Assembly: GCA_965116435.1 (NCBI GenBank)
Contig: OZ220686.1
Span: 1,550,001 to 1,614,000, forward strand
DNA: 64,000 bases
Direction of reading: 5' to 3'
Source of the DNA: VXPQ01 sp965116435
Lineage (GTDB): Bacteria > Bacteroidota > Rhodothermia > Rhodothermales > VXPQ01
Shown here: piece after piece, positions 45,210 through 55,229 of the stretch
Layout of the letters: each line of letters begins with the position of its first letter
Position numbering within the stretch: the first letter of the stretch is position 1
Position numbers and translations under genes: made by a program
Notes under the pieces: model-generated
What the model was told of the DNA's origin: nothing
Database searches by the model: none
What the model saw: the letters and a program-made list of their open reading frames with translations, nothing else

Positions 45210-46283
45210 ATGCACCCAATGCGTCCAATGCGCCCGATGCGCCCCATACGATCGTATTCCCTGCTACCCGCTATCCGGTACGCCGCGGGCCCGAAGGTCC
45301 TCGCAAGCGCACTGGGCACACTGGGCGCTCTTGGTACCCAGTGCACCGCACTCACCTTAGCCGCGCTGGTTGCCCTGGGCGCCATAACCGGGTGCGGACA
45401 GACGCGAGGCCACGACGCAGCCTCGCCGAACCAGCTCGGCGTCGTGGTCACCACCAGTATGATCGCGGACCTGACCGCGCAGATCGGCGGCGAGCGCGTC
45501 TCCGTGACCGGCCTCATGGGGCCGGGCGTGGACCCGCACCTGTACAAGGCCAGCGCTGGCGACGTGACCCGCCTGTCCCAGGCCGACGTCATCCTGTACA
45601 ACGGGTTGCATCTGGAAGGCAAGATGGGCGACGTCTTCGAGCAAATGCACGGGCGCGGCGTACCCGTATTCGCCGTGGCGGAAGAAAGCACGACCCCGGA
45701 AGACCTGATCGACTCGGAGCGGTTCCAGGGCAACTACGACCCGCATGTGTGGTTCGACATAGCCCTGTGGAAAAAGGCGGCCCGACGCGTACAGGAAATC
45801 CTGGCGGAAGCCGATCCCCTCCATGCGGAAACCTACCAGCAACGCCTCGACGCGTACCTTGCGGAGATGGATCGCGTGCATGCGTACGTCCGGGAACAGG
45901 CCGACGCCCTGCCGGCGGACCGCCGCGTCCTCGTCACGTCGCACGACGCCTTCGGCTATTTCGGCCGGGCGTACGGATTCGAAGTCCATGGGCTGCAAGG
46001 CATTAGCACGGCCTCGGAGGCGGGCGCGGCGGACGTGCAACACCTTGCCGACCTGGTGGCCCGCCGCCGGATTCCGGCCATGTTCGTCGAAACCTCCATA
46101 TCTCCCCGAGGCATCGAAGCCGTACAGGAAGCGGTCCGCGCCCGCGGATTCGACGTGGATGTCGGGGGAACGCTCTACGGCGACGCGCTCGGAGACCCCG
46201 ACTCGCAGGCCGGCGCGTACCTCGGGATGATGCGCGCAAACATCGACGCTATCGTGGCGGCCCTGTCCAGGGATCCTGCGTGA
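45210..46283 (+). CDS. Metal ABC transporter substrate-binding lipoprotein (TroA/MntC/ZnuA type)
   Basis: A protein of 357 residues from the ATG at 45210; the N-terminus has a repeated MRP tripeptide (short tandem DNA repeat) and several possible starts. A lipobox ALGAITGC precedes the mature part. Metal ligands of the cluster A-I family are in place: His in DPHLYKAS, His in DPHVWFD, Glu in FVETSISPRG and a C-terminal Asp in GDALGD. There is no His-rich loop, which argues more for Mn or Fe than Zn. The first gene of a four-gene importer; its stop overlaps the GTG of the ATPase gene. Confidence 0.88.
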   Translation: MHPMRPMRPMRPIRSYSLLPAIRYAAGPKVLASALGTLGALGTQCTALTLAALVALGAITGCGQTRGHDAASPNQLGVVVTTSMIADLTAQIGGERVSVTGLMGPGVDPHLYKASAGDVTRLSQADVILYNGLHLEGKMGDVFEQMHGRGVPVFAVAEESTTPEDLIDSERFQGNYDPHVWFDIALWKKAARRVQEILAEADPLHAETYQQRLDAYLAEMDRVHAYVREQADALPADRRVLVTSHDAFGYFGRAYGFEVHGLQGISTASEAGAADVQHLADLVARRRIPAMFVETSISPRGIEAVQEAVRARGFDVDVGGTLYGDALGDPDSQAGAYLGMMRANIDAIVAALSRDPA

Positions 46284-47158
46284 AGGACGCGGCAGCCATA
46301 GAAGTGCGCGACCTGACCGTCGCCTACCGGGACCAGCCCGTGCTGTGGGACATCGACCTGACCGTGCCGCCCGGCGTGCTCATGGCCGTCGTGGGACCCA
46401 ACGGCGCCGGAAAAACCACCTTCGTCAAGGCCCTGCTGGGGCTGTTGCCGATTTCTGCAGGCCGCATCCGGTTCTTCGGAGCGCCCTATGAGACCTCCCG
46501 GCAAGACATCGCCTATGTGCCGCAACGGGGTAGCGTGGATTGGGATTTCCCGACCAGCGCGCTGGACGTGGTGATGATGGGGCGCTACGGGCGCCTTGGA
46601 TGGATGCGCCGCCCGGGCAAACGCGAACGCGCGCAGGCGCAGGAAGCGCTGGCCCGCGTGGGCATGGAAGCGTTCGCCGACCGGCAGATTCGGCAACTGT
46701 CCGGCGGACAACAGCAACGCGTGTTTCTGGCGCGCGCCCTGGTGCAGGATGCCCGGGTGTACCTGATGGACGAACCTTTCCAGGGGGTGGACGCCGTCAC
46801 GGAACGGGCCATCATCGACCTGCTGCGGGCGTTGCGGGCGCAGGGACGCACATTGCTCGTCGTGCACCACGACCTGCAAACCGTCGAGGAATACTTCGAC
46901 CATGCGATGCTGCTGAATGTCCGGCGGATTGCTTCCGGCCCGGTCGCAAAGGCCTTTACGCCGGAGAATCTGCGCCTTGCGTACGGCGGACGCATCGCCT
47001 TTTTGCGAAGCGTGGAGACGAGCGGCCCGGTCGAACCCGACGAAACCTCCGCCTCCTCTACCCCTCCCGAACCCCCTGCATCTTCAAAAGCCGCCCCTTC
47101 CACCCCTCCTGAACCCACCGAACCGTCCGAACCCGCCGCCCCTTCCAGACCCTCCTGA
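46280..47158 (+). CDS. Metal ABC transporter ATPase (TroB/MntB/ZnuC type)
   Basis: A 292-residue protein starting with GTG in a 4-base overlap with the preceding gene. Walker A GPNGAGKTT near 40, signature LSGGQQQRV near 143, Walker B VYLMDEPFQGVD near 162 and a switch histidine follow the metal-importer ATPases. The last about 45 residues are a Pro/Ser/Glu low-complexity tail made by repeated GAACCC-type codons, which continue into the following intergenic region. Confidence 0.9.
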   Translation: MKDAAAIEVRDLTVAYRDQPVLWDIDLTVPPGVLMAVVGPNGAGKTTFVKALLGLLPISAGRIRFFGAPYETSRQDIAYVPQRGSVDWDFPTSALDVVMMGRYGRLGWMRRPGKRERAQAQEALARVGMEAFADRQIRQLSGGQQQRVFLARALVQDARVYLMDEPFQGVDAVTERAIIDLLRALRAQGRTLLVVHHDLQTVEEYFDHAMLLNVRRIASGPVAKAFTPENLRLAYGGRIAFLRSVETSGPVEPDETSASSTPPEPPASSKAAPSTPPEPTEPSEPAAPSRPS

Positions 47159-47260
47159 ACCCACGGAGCCGTCCGAACCCCCCACTCCCTTCCAGACCCT
47201 CTCGAACGCGCCGAACGAACCGGCCCGCCCCTGCGCATCACCCTGCACCTCCAAACCCCC

Positions 47261-48367
47261 ATGGAATACCTGTTCAGCGACTATACGCTACGCATGGTGG
47301 CGCTGGGTTCCGCCGTACTGGGCATTGTGAGCGGCGGACTGGGGACGTACGCCGTACTGCGCGGGCAAAGCCTCCTCGGCGACGCCATTTCGCACGCCGC
47401 CCTGCCCGGCGTCGCGCTGGCTTTCCTGGTGACGGGAAGCAAGGCCCCGCTGGCGCTCATGATCGGCGCCGCGCTGGCGGGATGGCTGGCCACCCTCTGG
47501 ATTCTGTCCATCACAGAAACCACCCGCATCAAGTACGACAGCATGCTGGCCCTGGCGCTGTCCGTGTTCTTTGGCGTGGGGCTGGTCCTGCTCACGTGGA
47601 TTCGGCAACACGCCGGGGCCGCCCAGGCCGGGCTGGATACGTTTTTGTTCGGACAGGCATCCTCCCTGGTCCGCCGCGACGTCGTCGCCATGGCCATTCC
47701 GGGCGGGGCCGCGCTCCTCCTTGCGGGGCTTTTCTGGAAAGAACTGAAATTGCTGGCCTTCGACCCGGAATATGGACGCACGCTGGGCTTGCCCATGCGG
47801 CGCGTGGACCTCTTCCTGACCGCGCTGCTGGTCGTGGCCATCGTCATCGGACTGCAAACCGTCGGCGTCGTGCTGATGAGCGCCATGCTCGTGGCGCCCG
47901 CCGCCGCCGCCAGGCAATGGACGGATGTCCTGTGGAAAATGGTCCTGCTGTCCGCCGGGTTCGGCGCGGCGGGGGGCGTCTCCGGGGCCGTGCTCAGCAG
48001 CCTCGAAACCGGCCTCCCGACCGGGCCGCTGATCGTGCTCTGCATGGGGGCGATCGTGGTGGCGTCCCTCTTCCTGGCGCCGAAGCGCGGCCTGCTGGGA
48101 CAGCGCCTGCGAAGACGGCGGAATGCGGGACGTTTCCAGCGCGAACGCGTGCTGCTGGACCTCTACGCGCTGGGCATGCAGCACCACGACCCGCTGCGCC
48201 CCCACCCGCAGGGCGCGGTGCAAGCGATGCGGGCGCAAGACATTCCCGTAGACCGCCTGCTTATGCGTCTGGAAAAGGAAGGCCTCGTCCGCCGCGCAGA
48301 GGATGGATGGGCTCTGAGCGAGGCGGGCCGGCGCCGCGCGGAAACGCTGAAAACAGAACAACGATGA
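47261..48367 (+). CDS. Metal ABC transporter permease with fused winged-helix tail (first)
   Basis: A 368-residue protein. Residues 1-285 form the multi-helix permease of the TroC/ZnuB class (GDAISHAALPGVALAF, KELKLLAFDPEYGRTLG, LVVAIVIGLQTVGVVLMSAMLVAPAA). After an Arg-rich linker, residues about 285-368 look like a DtxR/MarR winged helix (RERVLLDLYALG, LLMRLEKEGLVRRAEDGW). The fusion recalls the chlamydial YtgCR permease-repressor. Its stop overlaps the start of the second permease (ATGA). Confidence 0.88.
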   Translation: MEYLFSDYTLRMVALGSAVLGIVSGGLGTYAVLRGQSLLGDAISHAALPGVALAFLVTGSKAPLALMIGAALAGWLATLWILSITETTRIKYDSMLALALSVFFGVGLVLLTWIRQHAGAAQAGLDTFLFGQASSLVRRDVVAMAIPGGAALLLAGLFWKELKLLAFDPEYGRTLGLPMRRVDLFLTALLVVAIVIGLQTVGVVLMSAMLVAPAAAARQWTDVLWKMVLLSAGFGAAGGVSGAVLSSLETGLPTGPLIVLCMGAIVVASLFLAPKRGLLGQRLRRRRNAGRFQRERVLLDLYALGMQHHDPLRPHPQGAVQAMRAQDIPVDRLLMRLEKEGLVRRAEDGWALSEAGRRRAETLKTEQR

Positions 48368-49479
48368 CCCAGGGAGAGCTTGAAATCCAGCTGCTCGCCG
48401 TGGTCGTCGCGGCGGCGTGCGCGCTTCCGGGCGCGTTCCTCGTGCTGCGCAAAATGGCCATGATGAGCGACGCCATAAGCCACGCCATCTTGCCGGGCAT
48501 CGTTGTGGCGTTTTTCTGGACCCACGACCTGAATTCCCCCCTGCTGATTCTGGCCGCGGCGGCTACAGGCGTACTCACCGCCATGCTGGTCGAACTGCTC
48601 ATCTCCACGCAGCGCGTCCGGGAAGATGCGGCGATCGGGCTGGTGTTTCCCGTGTTATTCAGCGTGGGCGTACTCCTCATCGCTCGCTACGCCGGGGACG
48701 TGCACCTCGATACCGACGCAGTGCTCCTCGGCGAACCGGCCTTCGCCCCGTTCGACCGGCTCGTGGTGGCGGGACGGGATATCGGACCGCGCGCGCTGTA
48801 CGCGACGGGCGCGGCGGGGCTGGCGAACGCCGTCTTCATCGCCCTGTTCTACAAGGAACTGAAGATCGCCACATTCGATGCGGGCCTCGCGGCGACGCTG
48901 GGGTTCGCCCCAGCGCTGATCCATTACGGACTCATGACCCTCGTTTCGCTCACCGCCGTGGCGGCGTTCGACGCCGTGGGGTCCATCCTCGTCGTGGCCC
49001 TGATGGTCGCGCCGTCCGCAGCGGCCTGCCTGCTCACCGACCGGCTCCGCACCATGATCCTGTGGAGCGTGGCGCTTGGCGTGGTTTCCGCGCTGGCGGG
49101 ATTCCAGGCGGCCCGCCTCTTCGACGTATCCATCGCCGGCGCCATGGCCGCGGCGGCGGGGGCGATCTTTGCGATGGTCTGGCTGGCGGCTCCCCGGTAC
49201 GGCGTGCTCGCGGGCCGGCGGCGTCGCAGGCGGCAAAAATGGGAATTCGCCGAGAAAATGCTGGCCATTCACCTGTTCAACCACGAAGGGCTGCCCGAGG
49301 CGGATATAGAACACCGGGTCGGGCACCTCGAAGAACATCTCTCCTGGGAACGGGATTTTGCGCAGCGGGTCGTCCGCCGGGCGCAATCGAACGGGCTGGT
49401 ACGGCGCGCCGGCGACGACATGCTGGCCTTGACCCCGAAGGGCCGCAAAGCCGCCTCCGAGGCCATCGAGAACCTGTAG
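48364..49479 (+). CDS. Metal ABC transporter permease with fused winged-helix tail (second)
   Basis: A 371-residue protein starting at the ATG in the 4-base overlap. The permease part resembles the first (SDAISHAILPGIVVAFFW, KELKIATFDAGLAATLG, AFDAVGSILVVALMVAPSA). The C-terminus after RRRRRRQKW again looks like a winged helix (EKMLAIHLFNHEG, VVRRAQSNGLVRRAGDD). It probably forms a heterodimeric channel with the first permease. Its last 13 codons are repeated in the tandem duplication just downstream. Confidence 0.88.
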   Translation: MTQGELEIQLLAVVVAAACALPGAFLVLRKMAMMSDAISHAILPGIVVAFFWTHDLNSPLLILAAAATGVLTAMLVELLISTQRVREDAAIGLVFPVLFSVGVLLIARYAGDVHLDTDAVLLGEPAFAPFDRLVVAGRDIGPRALYATGAAGLANAVFIALFYKELKIATFDAGLAATLGFAPALIHYGLMTLVSLTAVAAFDAVGSILVVALMVAPSAAACLLTDRLRTMILWSVALGVVSALAGFQAARLFDVSIAGAMAAAAGAIFAMVWLAAPRYGVLAGRRRRRRQKWEFAEKMLAIHLFNHEGLPEADIEHRVGHLEEHLSWERDFAQRVVRRAQSNGLVRRAGDDMLALTPKGRKAASEAIENL

Positions 49480-49675
49480 TATCCCGGATTCCGCGAATTA
49501 CGCGGTGGGGTCCGAGGAGGGGTCGGAAGCCGGATCGGAAACCGGATCAGAAACCGCAAAGGGCCGCAAAGCCGCCTCCGAGGCCATTGAGAACCTGTAG
49601 GGCCCCGGATTCCGCGAATTACGCGGTGGGGTCAGTGGAGGGGTCGGAAGCCGGATCAGAAGCAGGACCGGACAC
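49440..49675. repeat. 121-bp tandem duplication at a convergent gene junction
   Basis: Units start at 49441 and 49562 with few differences. Each includes the last codons and stop of the permease gene (plus strand) and the Asp/Pro/Ser-coding end of ccmF (minus strand). Only the right unit contains the ccmF stop in use, and only the left one the permease stop in use. Confidence 0.85.
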
Positions 49676-52174
49676 AGGATCGGAAGCAGCATCAGAGGCG
49701 GTCAGGCGTTTTTCCCGCCGCGCGCTGTAGCGGTGGTCCGCATAGCGCCGCCAGACGGCCAGCCCGAACCCGCCGGTAAGCAGCAGGAATCCCAACCACA
49801 GGAAGTTGATGAACGGCTTTTCCCAGGCCTGCACCACAATCCATTCATCGGGCGAAACAGCGACCCCTTCCAGAAAAAGGCGAATGGAGCCGTTATCCAC
49901 GTTCATGCCCGTAAACGTGACCGTCAAGTCCCAGTCGTTCACGCGATTCTGAATGTATTGCTGCGTACGGTCCTGCATGATCAGATAGACCGGGCTCAGA
50001 CGACGGGTTTCGCGGGTTTCCAGATTCGTCACGTCCAACAAGGCCGCCACGCCAATTTCCGTGGAATCGGGCAGGTCGGGGATGTTCGTCTGGTAATTGA
50101 CGAACCGGATGGCGAACGCGTCGCCACCCACCACCGTGGAATCTCCCCGGGAGATGGTCAGTTCGCCCTGTTTGGCGGCAGGGTCTTCGGTTTCTTCGTC
50201 CGTCTCGTACATGGCGCTGGGCGACACCGCTACGAATATATCCTTGTCCAGGTACATTTCGTGGTCGGGATGCTGGATCCACTGCGCCTGCGTGCTTTTG
50301 TATACGACCGGGCGGACGGTGAAGGCGCGTCCGTTCGAATCGACGAAATCCAGCACGTACACCGGACGGTTGCGGGCCGTGCGTTCGCGCCCGGACCAGG
50401 TCACGAGGTATCCCCCCACCGAGCGCGTCTGGCCTCGCTCCAGCACGAACGTATCCGAGCGATCCGTCAGCGGCGCGCCGCGCAATACGCCGATGGGCTT
50501 GCTGAACCCGCTGGACGCCACGATGGCCAGCGCCATAATGGCGAAGCCCACATGCGCCGTGGCGCCGCCCGCCATGCGCGGATTGCCGCGCCCGATCTTC
50601 CAGAGCACCATCCCGTTTCCGTAGAGCGCAAAGAACGCCATGAACACAAGGAGCAGCAGCATAATGCCTGTCCCGTAGACCTCCCCGAAACCCCGGATCC
50701 CTTCGATCAACCCGAATCCCGCCTGCGCAGCCTCCGGGACGCCGCCCGCCGCCGATACGTCGGGCCGCTGAACGGTTGCCGCCGCAAACGGCGTAAAAAT
50801 CAGCACCGCGACCGTACTGACCACCGCCCCGAGGATCGGTTTGAGCAGGACCCGGTTCGCCTGCTCGATATTCATCCGGTTCCACCAGAACAACTGCCCG
50901 AGGCCCGCAAGGAACACGATCAGGATGGAGAGCGGGAGCGACCACTTGTTGTAGAACTCGATGGGCACCGTAGAAGGCGCCTCCCGAAACAGTTTCCCCA
51001 GAATAGGCGAACTGGTGCCTACGGTCACGACGGCGGCCAGGCACGCCAGCAGCATGGCGCCGCAGAACGTCATGAACTCGCGCGAGAGCACGTTGGGTTC
51101 GCGGTCGGGCGCAGGCAGCTCCCGATACCGAACCGCAAAAAAGCCGAACCCGACCGCGCCCATGGCCAAGATCCAGACGAGCAGCTGGTTCATCATGCCC
51201 AGATCGACGAAGGAATGCACAGACACGTCGCCCAGTATCCCGCTCCGGGTCAGAAACGTCGAGTAAATGACCAGCATGTACGACAGGATGCAGAACAGGA
51301 AGGTGGATTTGTGGGCCCGCCCGCTTTTCTTCCGGATAATCATGGCGTGGACCGCCGCGATGCCCGTAAGCCAGGGCACGAGGGAGGAATTTTCCACGGG
51401 ATCCCACGCCCAGTAGCCGCCGAACGAAAGCGTTTCGTACGCCCAATAGCCGCCCATCGCAATGCCCACGCCCAGCACGGCGGTCGCGGCGAGCGCCCAG
51501 GGCAACGCCTGCGGAATCCACTCGACGTACCGGCGTTTCCACAGCGCCGCAATGGCGAATGCAAACGGAACCGCCATGAGCGTGAAGCCCATGAAAAGCG
51601 TCGGCGGATGAATGACCATCCAGTAATTCTGGAGCAAATCGTTCAGCCCCGACCCGTCCGCAGGCAGGAACCCCGGAATTTGCAGCATGGGCGCGTCCGG
51701 GAACTTGTCGGCGAGCGTGGCGAAGGGCGACGCGCCAACCCGCAGCGGCCCCAGCTGCAACCCCGCAATCATGGACGTCAGAAACCATTGCGACCCCGCC
51801 AGAATCGTCATCACAGGGGCTTCCCAGGCCCGCCGCAAGCGCATCAGCGCCAGGCCGAGCGCGCTCATCAGGAGAATCCAGAGCAGAAACGACCCCTCCT
51901 GACCGGCCCAGAACGACGAAACCAGAAAGTGGGTCGGCAGCGCGCGGGAGGTTTGCTGATATACGTAGGCGTACTGGAACTGATGCGTGAGGAGCAGGAC
52001 CATCAGGATCGCCGCCGCCGCCGCAAGGCTTGCGGTCATGCCAATCCACGCAACACGGCCAATCCGCTTCCATTCGGCGTCGCCGGTGCGCGCCGCCCGA
52101 AGATATGCGTAGCCCGCAAGCGCGCAGCCCACAAAGCCGAACAGGACCAGAATGTGCCCGATGACGCCGGACAT
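49619..52174 (-). CDS. ccmF: Cytochrome c biogenesis haem lyase CcmF
   Basis: A protein of 851 residues, longer than typical CcmF (about 650) because of a large periplasmic C-terminal insertion. Many membrane helices, the haem-handling region GGYWAWDPVENSS near 255 and the CcmF-typical start (GHILVLFGFVGCALAGY) are present. It transfers haem to apocytochrome c in the inner membrane. No other ccm gene lies in the window. The C-terminus ends in repeated SDPxSDP units, created by the junction duplication. Confidence 0.92.
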   Translation of the reverse strand: MSGVIGHILVLFGFVGCALAGYAYLRAARTGDAEWKRIGRVAWIGMTASLAAAAAILMVLLLTHQFQYAYVYQQTSRALPTHFLVSSFWAGQEGSFLLWILLMSALGLALMRLRRAWEAPVMTILAGSQWFLTSMIAGLQLGPLRVGASPFATLADKFPDAPMLQIPGFLPADGSGLNDLLQNYWMVIHPPTLFMGFTLMAVPFAFAIAALWKRRYVEWIPQALPWALAATAVLGVGIAMGGYWAYETLSFGGYWAWDPVENSSLVPWLTGIAAVHAMIIRKKSGRAHKSTFLFCILSYMLVIYSTFLTRSGILGDVSVHSFVDLGMMNQLLVWILAMGAVGFGFFAVRYRELPAPDREPNVLSREFMTFCGAMLLACLAAVVTVGTSSPILGKLFREAPSTVPIEFYNKWSLPLSILIVFLAGLGQLFWWNRMNIEQANRVLLKPILGAVVSTVAVLIFTPFAAATVQRPDVSAAGGVPEAAQAGFGLIEGIRGFGEVYGTGIMLLLLVFMAFFALYGNGMVLWKIGRGNPRMAGGATAHVGFAIMALAIVASSGFSKPIGVLRGAPLTDRSDTFVLERGQTRSVGGYLVTWSGRERTARNRPVYVLDFVDSNGRAFTVRPVVYKSTQAQWIQHPDHEMYLDKDIFVAVSPSAMYETDEETEDPAAKQGELTISRGDSTVVGGDAFAIRFVNYQTNIPDLPDSTEIGVAALLDVTNLETRETRRLSPVYLIMQDRTQQYIQNRVNDWDLTVTFTGMNVDNGSIRLFLEGVAVSPDEWIVVQAWEKPFINFLWLGFLLLTGGFGLAVWRRYADHRYSARREKRLTASDAASDPVSGPASDPASDPSTDPTA

Positions 52175-52675
52175 GAGCCTTATCTGTTACTTACAGAATG
52201 TTACGTACGAGCCTGCGCCGAACGCGACCGGGGCAAGGCGGCGGGGAGACGATCCCCGGCCCGGTATGCCCGGTGTGCGCCGTGCGGCGGGCGCGTAAAA
52301 ACGCGTAAAAAATGGAGCGCCCCGGCCCCTGCAGGCGCAAGAAGCACCCGAAGTCGGCGCCGGGGCGTCTCCCGAAAAGGACGCGCTCCCGAGCGGTGGA
52401 TAGAAGAACCTCTACCTTGAACAATGCGGGAATCACTCGCATTCTTCCGATCGTCCCTGCCTTTCCGAAGAAAAGACCTCGCTTGCGTGCAAGGAGGGTG
52501 GGCCTGCCGTCCGAATGTGAAGACCGACTCCCTTATGAATATCCTTGTCAGGTTCTAATATGCATCCGCAACAGGTGCGCGCTATCCCATCCGTTTATGG
52601 ACAGGAATAGGCTTTTTAACGGCAGAAGCGTCAAGGGTTCCCCACCCGATCGCCCAGCCCGATCACACTGGCCGA
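52175..52675. other. 501-base stretch without a gene
   Basis: It lies between the 5' end of ccmF and the 3' end of the receptor gene. Open frames on the plus strand are Arg/Pro-rich and lack domain or ribosome-binding signals. I see no tRNA, clear promoter or terminator hairpin; the ccmF promoter must be here. Confidence 0.4.
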
Positions 52676-55114
52676 TCACCATGCCAAACGAACCCGGAGA
52701 TTAAACGTGCGCGGCGTCAGGCGGGTGGGAATGCGCTCCCATATTCCGTCGCGGTTCGGCGTCCAGGCATAGGCTACCGTGTTCGTCATATTGAACGCAT
52801 TGAGCAGCTCCGCGGTCAATTCCAGACGCAAACCCGCCCCGACGTCCACGATCTTCGTAGCCCCCAGATCGACGCGCCGGTACGCAGGATACCGGGCCGA
52901 ATTTCGTGCGCCGGGCGCCTGAATGACGAAGCGCCCGACTTGCCGGTCGGGCACCGGCGGCGTGTAGGGAAATCCGCTCCCGAACAGCCCGCGCACATGC
53001 ACTTTCCAGGTGGAATCTCCCGGCACATAGTCCTGCACGAACAGCGACACCGTGTGCCGCTGATCCGACGGACGCGCAATGCTTCCGGTGCGATATTCCG
53101 TCCGGTATTCCGGCAAAAACGTCTCGACGGCGTGCAGATACCCGTAATTCAGGCGACTTTCGAGGCCGGGCACGAGTTCGCCGTACAGATGCACGTCCAG
53201 CCCAAGCGCCCGCCCCTCCGTATCGTTCCGGCCGGAATACAGCAGGCGAACGTTCCGCACGTCGTACGATATGAGCCGATCCATATCCCGGTAAAACGCG
53301 GCGGCGCGTACGTACAGCCGCCGGGCGGGCAAAAAATATTCGCCGCCCACAACATATTGCACGGCCCGCTGAGACCGGATATCGCGGTTCAGCGCATCGG
53401 GTATCGTTTCGCCCGGCGCAGGCGTACCCCGAAATTCGCGGTAGGTCGGCGTCTGGCGATAGTGGCCCCACGAACCGGTGGCCGTCAAGCGTTCGCTCAC
53501 CGCGTACCGGGCCGAAATTCTCGGGGAAACGGTCCAGGCGCCGTTGAACGAAAAACGGTCCGCCCGCATCCCGGCGGTAAGGGTTAGCCCGCCTCGCTGC
53601 ATGGTATTCTGCGCGTACGCGCCGGTTTGCCACGCCGAAAGCGAGGATTCGTCGGACAGGCGGTTCACCTCGATGCGGACGGCGTCCCCGTTCGTGTCCC
53701 TGCCAAACAGGTTGGCGTACTCGTCGATCCGGTCGGAAAAAGACCAGGCCCGAACGCGCCAGCCCGCCTCCGCTGCGTGCCGCCCCGCCTGCCATCTGTA
53801 CCGGCCCTGCCCGGTCCATGCAGCGCTTTCTATGGCGTTGTCGGCGAATTCCTCTTCGCGCACGTTCCCTATGGGCGCATGGCCCGCGCCGGTTTCAGGA
53901 TCGCCGCCGGGATCGACGCGAAACACGACCGACGTCCCCTCGATATCGAAGCGTTCCGTCTCGGACGTGCCGAACCAGGCTATATCGTGTTCTGCGTGGA
54001 CCGACGGAGAAATCCGGTTCAGCAAACGGACGCCAGCGAACCGCGTCCGGTATCCGTCGTGTTCCGCGCCCTCGTACCGGGTCCAGAACGAACGCAAGTC
54101 CGACGGTACGTCGGGATGGAGGCTCAAGACGCCGAACCAGGTCTTGCGGCTCTCCGGGCTGAAGCGGAACACATGGTTGGCGTACATGCCCAGTACTTCG
54201 ATTTCGTGTCCCGCCCGGAAGCGCCAGGTCGCCAGCCCCTGTACGTCCGTGTAGTCGGGGCGATAATCCCCCTTCAGTTCCTGCGTACCAAAGAAATGCC
54301 GGGCGCGCGCCTTCCGAAACCCGGCGTTCCATCCAAACCGCCCGTCCGCCGCCGCCCCCCGGTACGCCACGCTGGCGTCCAGCAACGAGGCCGAGGCAGA
54401 CCCGCCCATGGATTCGACATACGGACGGCGATAGCGCGTGTCCAACACAGAGGACAATTTGCCGCCGTACTTCGCCGGAAATCCCCCCGTGTACAGCACG
54501 ATCCGATCGGCCAGGTCCGGGTTCAGCAAGCCGAGTCCTTCCTGCTCTCCTTGCCTCGGGCGCAACGGCATGTGCACCTCGAAACCGTTGATCAGGATAA
54601 GATTCTCGTGAAATCCGCCCCCATGCACCGAATACTGGTTGGAGAGTTCGTTGTTGGTCGCGACGCCCGGCAATACGCTCAACGCCTGGAACCCCTTGAA
54701 CGGCGAAGGCACGTTGCGCACAGCCTCCGAGTCCAGTTCGTACACCCCGGGGTTCGTAAAAAACACATTCCCTTCCACCACAATATCCTGCATCTCGACC
54801 GTAGACGCCCGCAGGCGAACGTCCAGAACCACCCGTTCGCCGGAACGGATCTGCACGCGCCGCCATGTCGTCTCGTACCCCACCGCCGAGAACCGCAACA
54901 CATGGGTCCCCGACGGGAGCCGAAGCACATAGGTCCCGTCCTCCTTGCTGGCGGTGCCGAAGTTGGTGTCGCGCACCAGAATGCTGACGTCGGGAACGGG
55001 CGTATCCTCCGCAGCCGTCAGGATGCGCCCGGACGCCGCCCCCCATTCCTGGGCCAGGGCGCCGAAAGGCCACAAGGCGGCGACGACAGCCAAAAAGGCG
55101 AATGCAGTGCGCAC
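52676..55114 (-). CDS. TonB-dependent receptor with CarboxypepD_reg-like N-terminal domain
   Basis: An 812-residue protein. A signal peptide ends near ALAQ. Residues about 25-110 are the carboxypeptidase-regulatory-like domain (GRILTAAEDTPVPDVSILV, YVLRLPSGTHVLRFSAVGYE) common in Bacteroidota receptors. A plug domain follows (PSPFKGFQALSVLPGVATN, ILINGFEVHMP), then a beta-barrel to the C-terminal aromatic residue (RVRLAW). It imports an unknown ligand through the outer membrane. There is no SusD-like gene beside it, so a polysaccharide locus is unlikely. Confidence 0.9.
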   Translation of the reverse strand: MRTAFAFLAVVAALWPFGALAQEWGAASGRILTAAEDTPVPDVSILVRDTNFGTASKEDGTYVLRLPSGTHVLRFSAVGYETTWRRVQIRSGERVVLDVRLRASTVEMQDIVVEGNVFFTNPGVYELDSEAVRNVPSPFKGFQALSVLPGVATNNELSNQYSVHGGGFHENLILINGFEVHMPLRPRQGEQEGLGLLNPDLADRIVLYTGGFPAKYGGKLSSVLDTRYRRPYVESMGGSASASLLDASVAYRGAAADGRFGWNAGFRKARARHFFGTQELKGDYRPDYTDVQGLATWRFRAGHEIEVLGMYANHVFRFSPESRKTWFGVLSLHPDVPSDLRSFWTRYEGAEHDGYRTRFAGVRLLNRISPSVHAEHDIAWFGTSETERFDIEGTSVVFRVDPGGDPETGAGHAPIGNVREEEFADNAIESAAWTGQGRYRWQAGRHAAEAGWRVRAWSFSDRIDEYANLFGRDTNGDAVRIEVNRLSDESSLSAWQTGAYAQNTMQRGGLTLTAGMRADRFSFNGAWTVSPRISARYAVSERLTATGSWGHYRQTPTYREFRGTPAPGETIPDALNRDIRSQRAVQYVVGGEYFLPARRLYVRAAAFYRDMDRLISYDVRNVRLLYSGRNDTEGRALGLDVHLYGELVPGLESRLNYGYLHAVETFLPEYRTEYRTGSIARPSDQRHTVSLFVQDYVPGDSTWKVHVRGLFGSGFPYTPPVPDRQVGRFVIQAPGARNSARYPAYRRVDLGATKIVDVGAGLRLELTAELLNAFNMTNTVAYAWTPNRDGIWERIPTRLTPRTFNLRVRLAW

Positions 55115-55229
55115 GAGGCGTTACGCTTCGATGTGAGGGCAGGGCCGGATTATCGTAGCCGTTCGGTCAATGGGCAGATAGGGTATGCTTCATTATCTGT
55201 GCATGATTTCTGTGCATGCGCGTCTGAAC

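Noticed and set aside
47482..48363. N-terminal extension of the second metal permease
   Set aside because: This part is an out-of-frame reading of the first permease; the ATGA overlap at 48364 gives the correct start.
52175..52675. Small rightward ORFs and a possible tRNA
   Set aside because: No cloverleaf or TTCGA-type arm could be recognised, and the ORFs have no start signals or protein-like composition.
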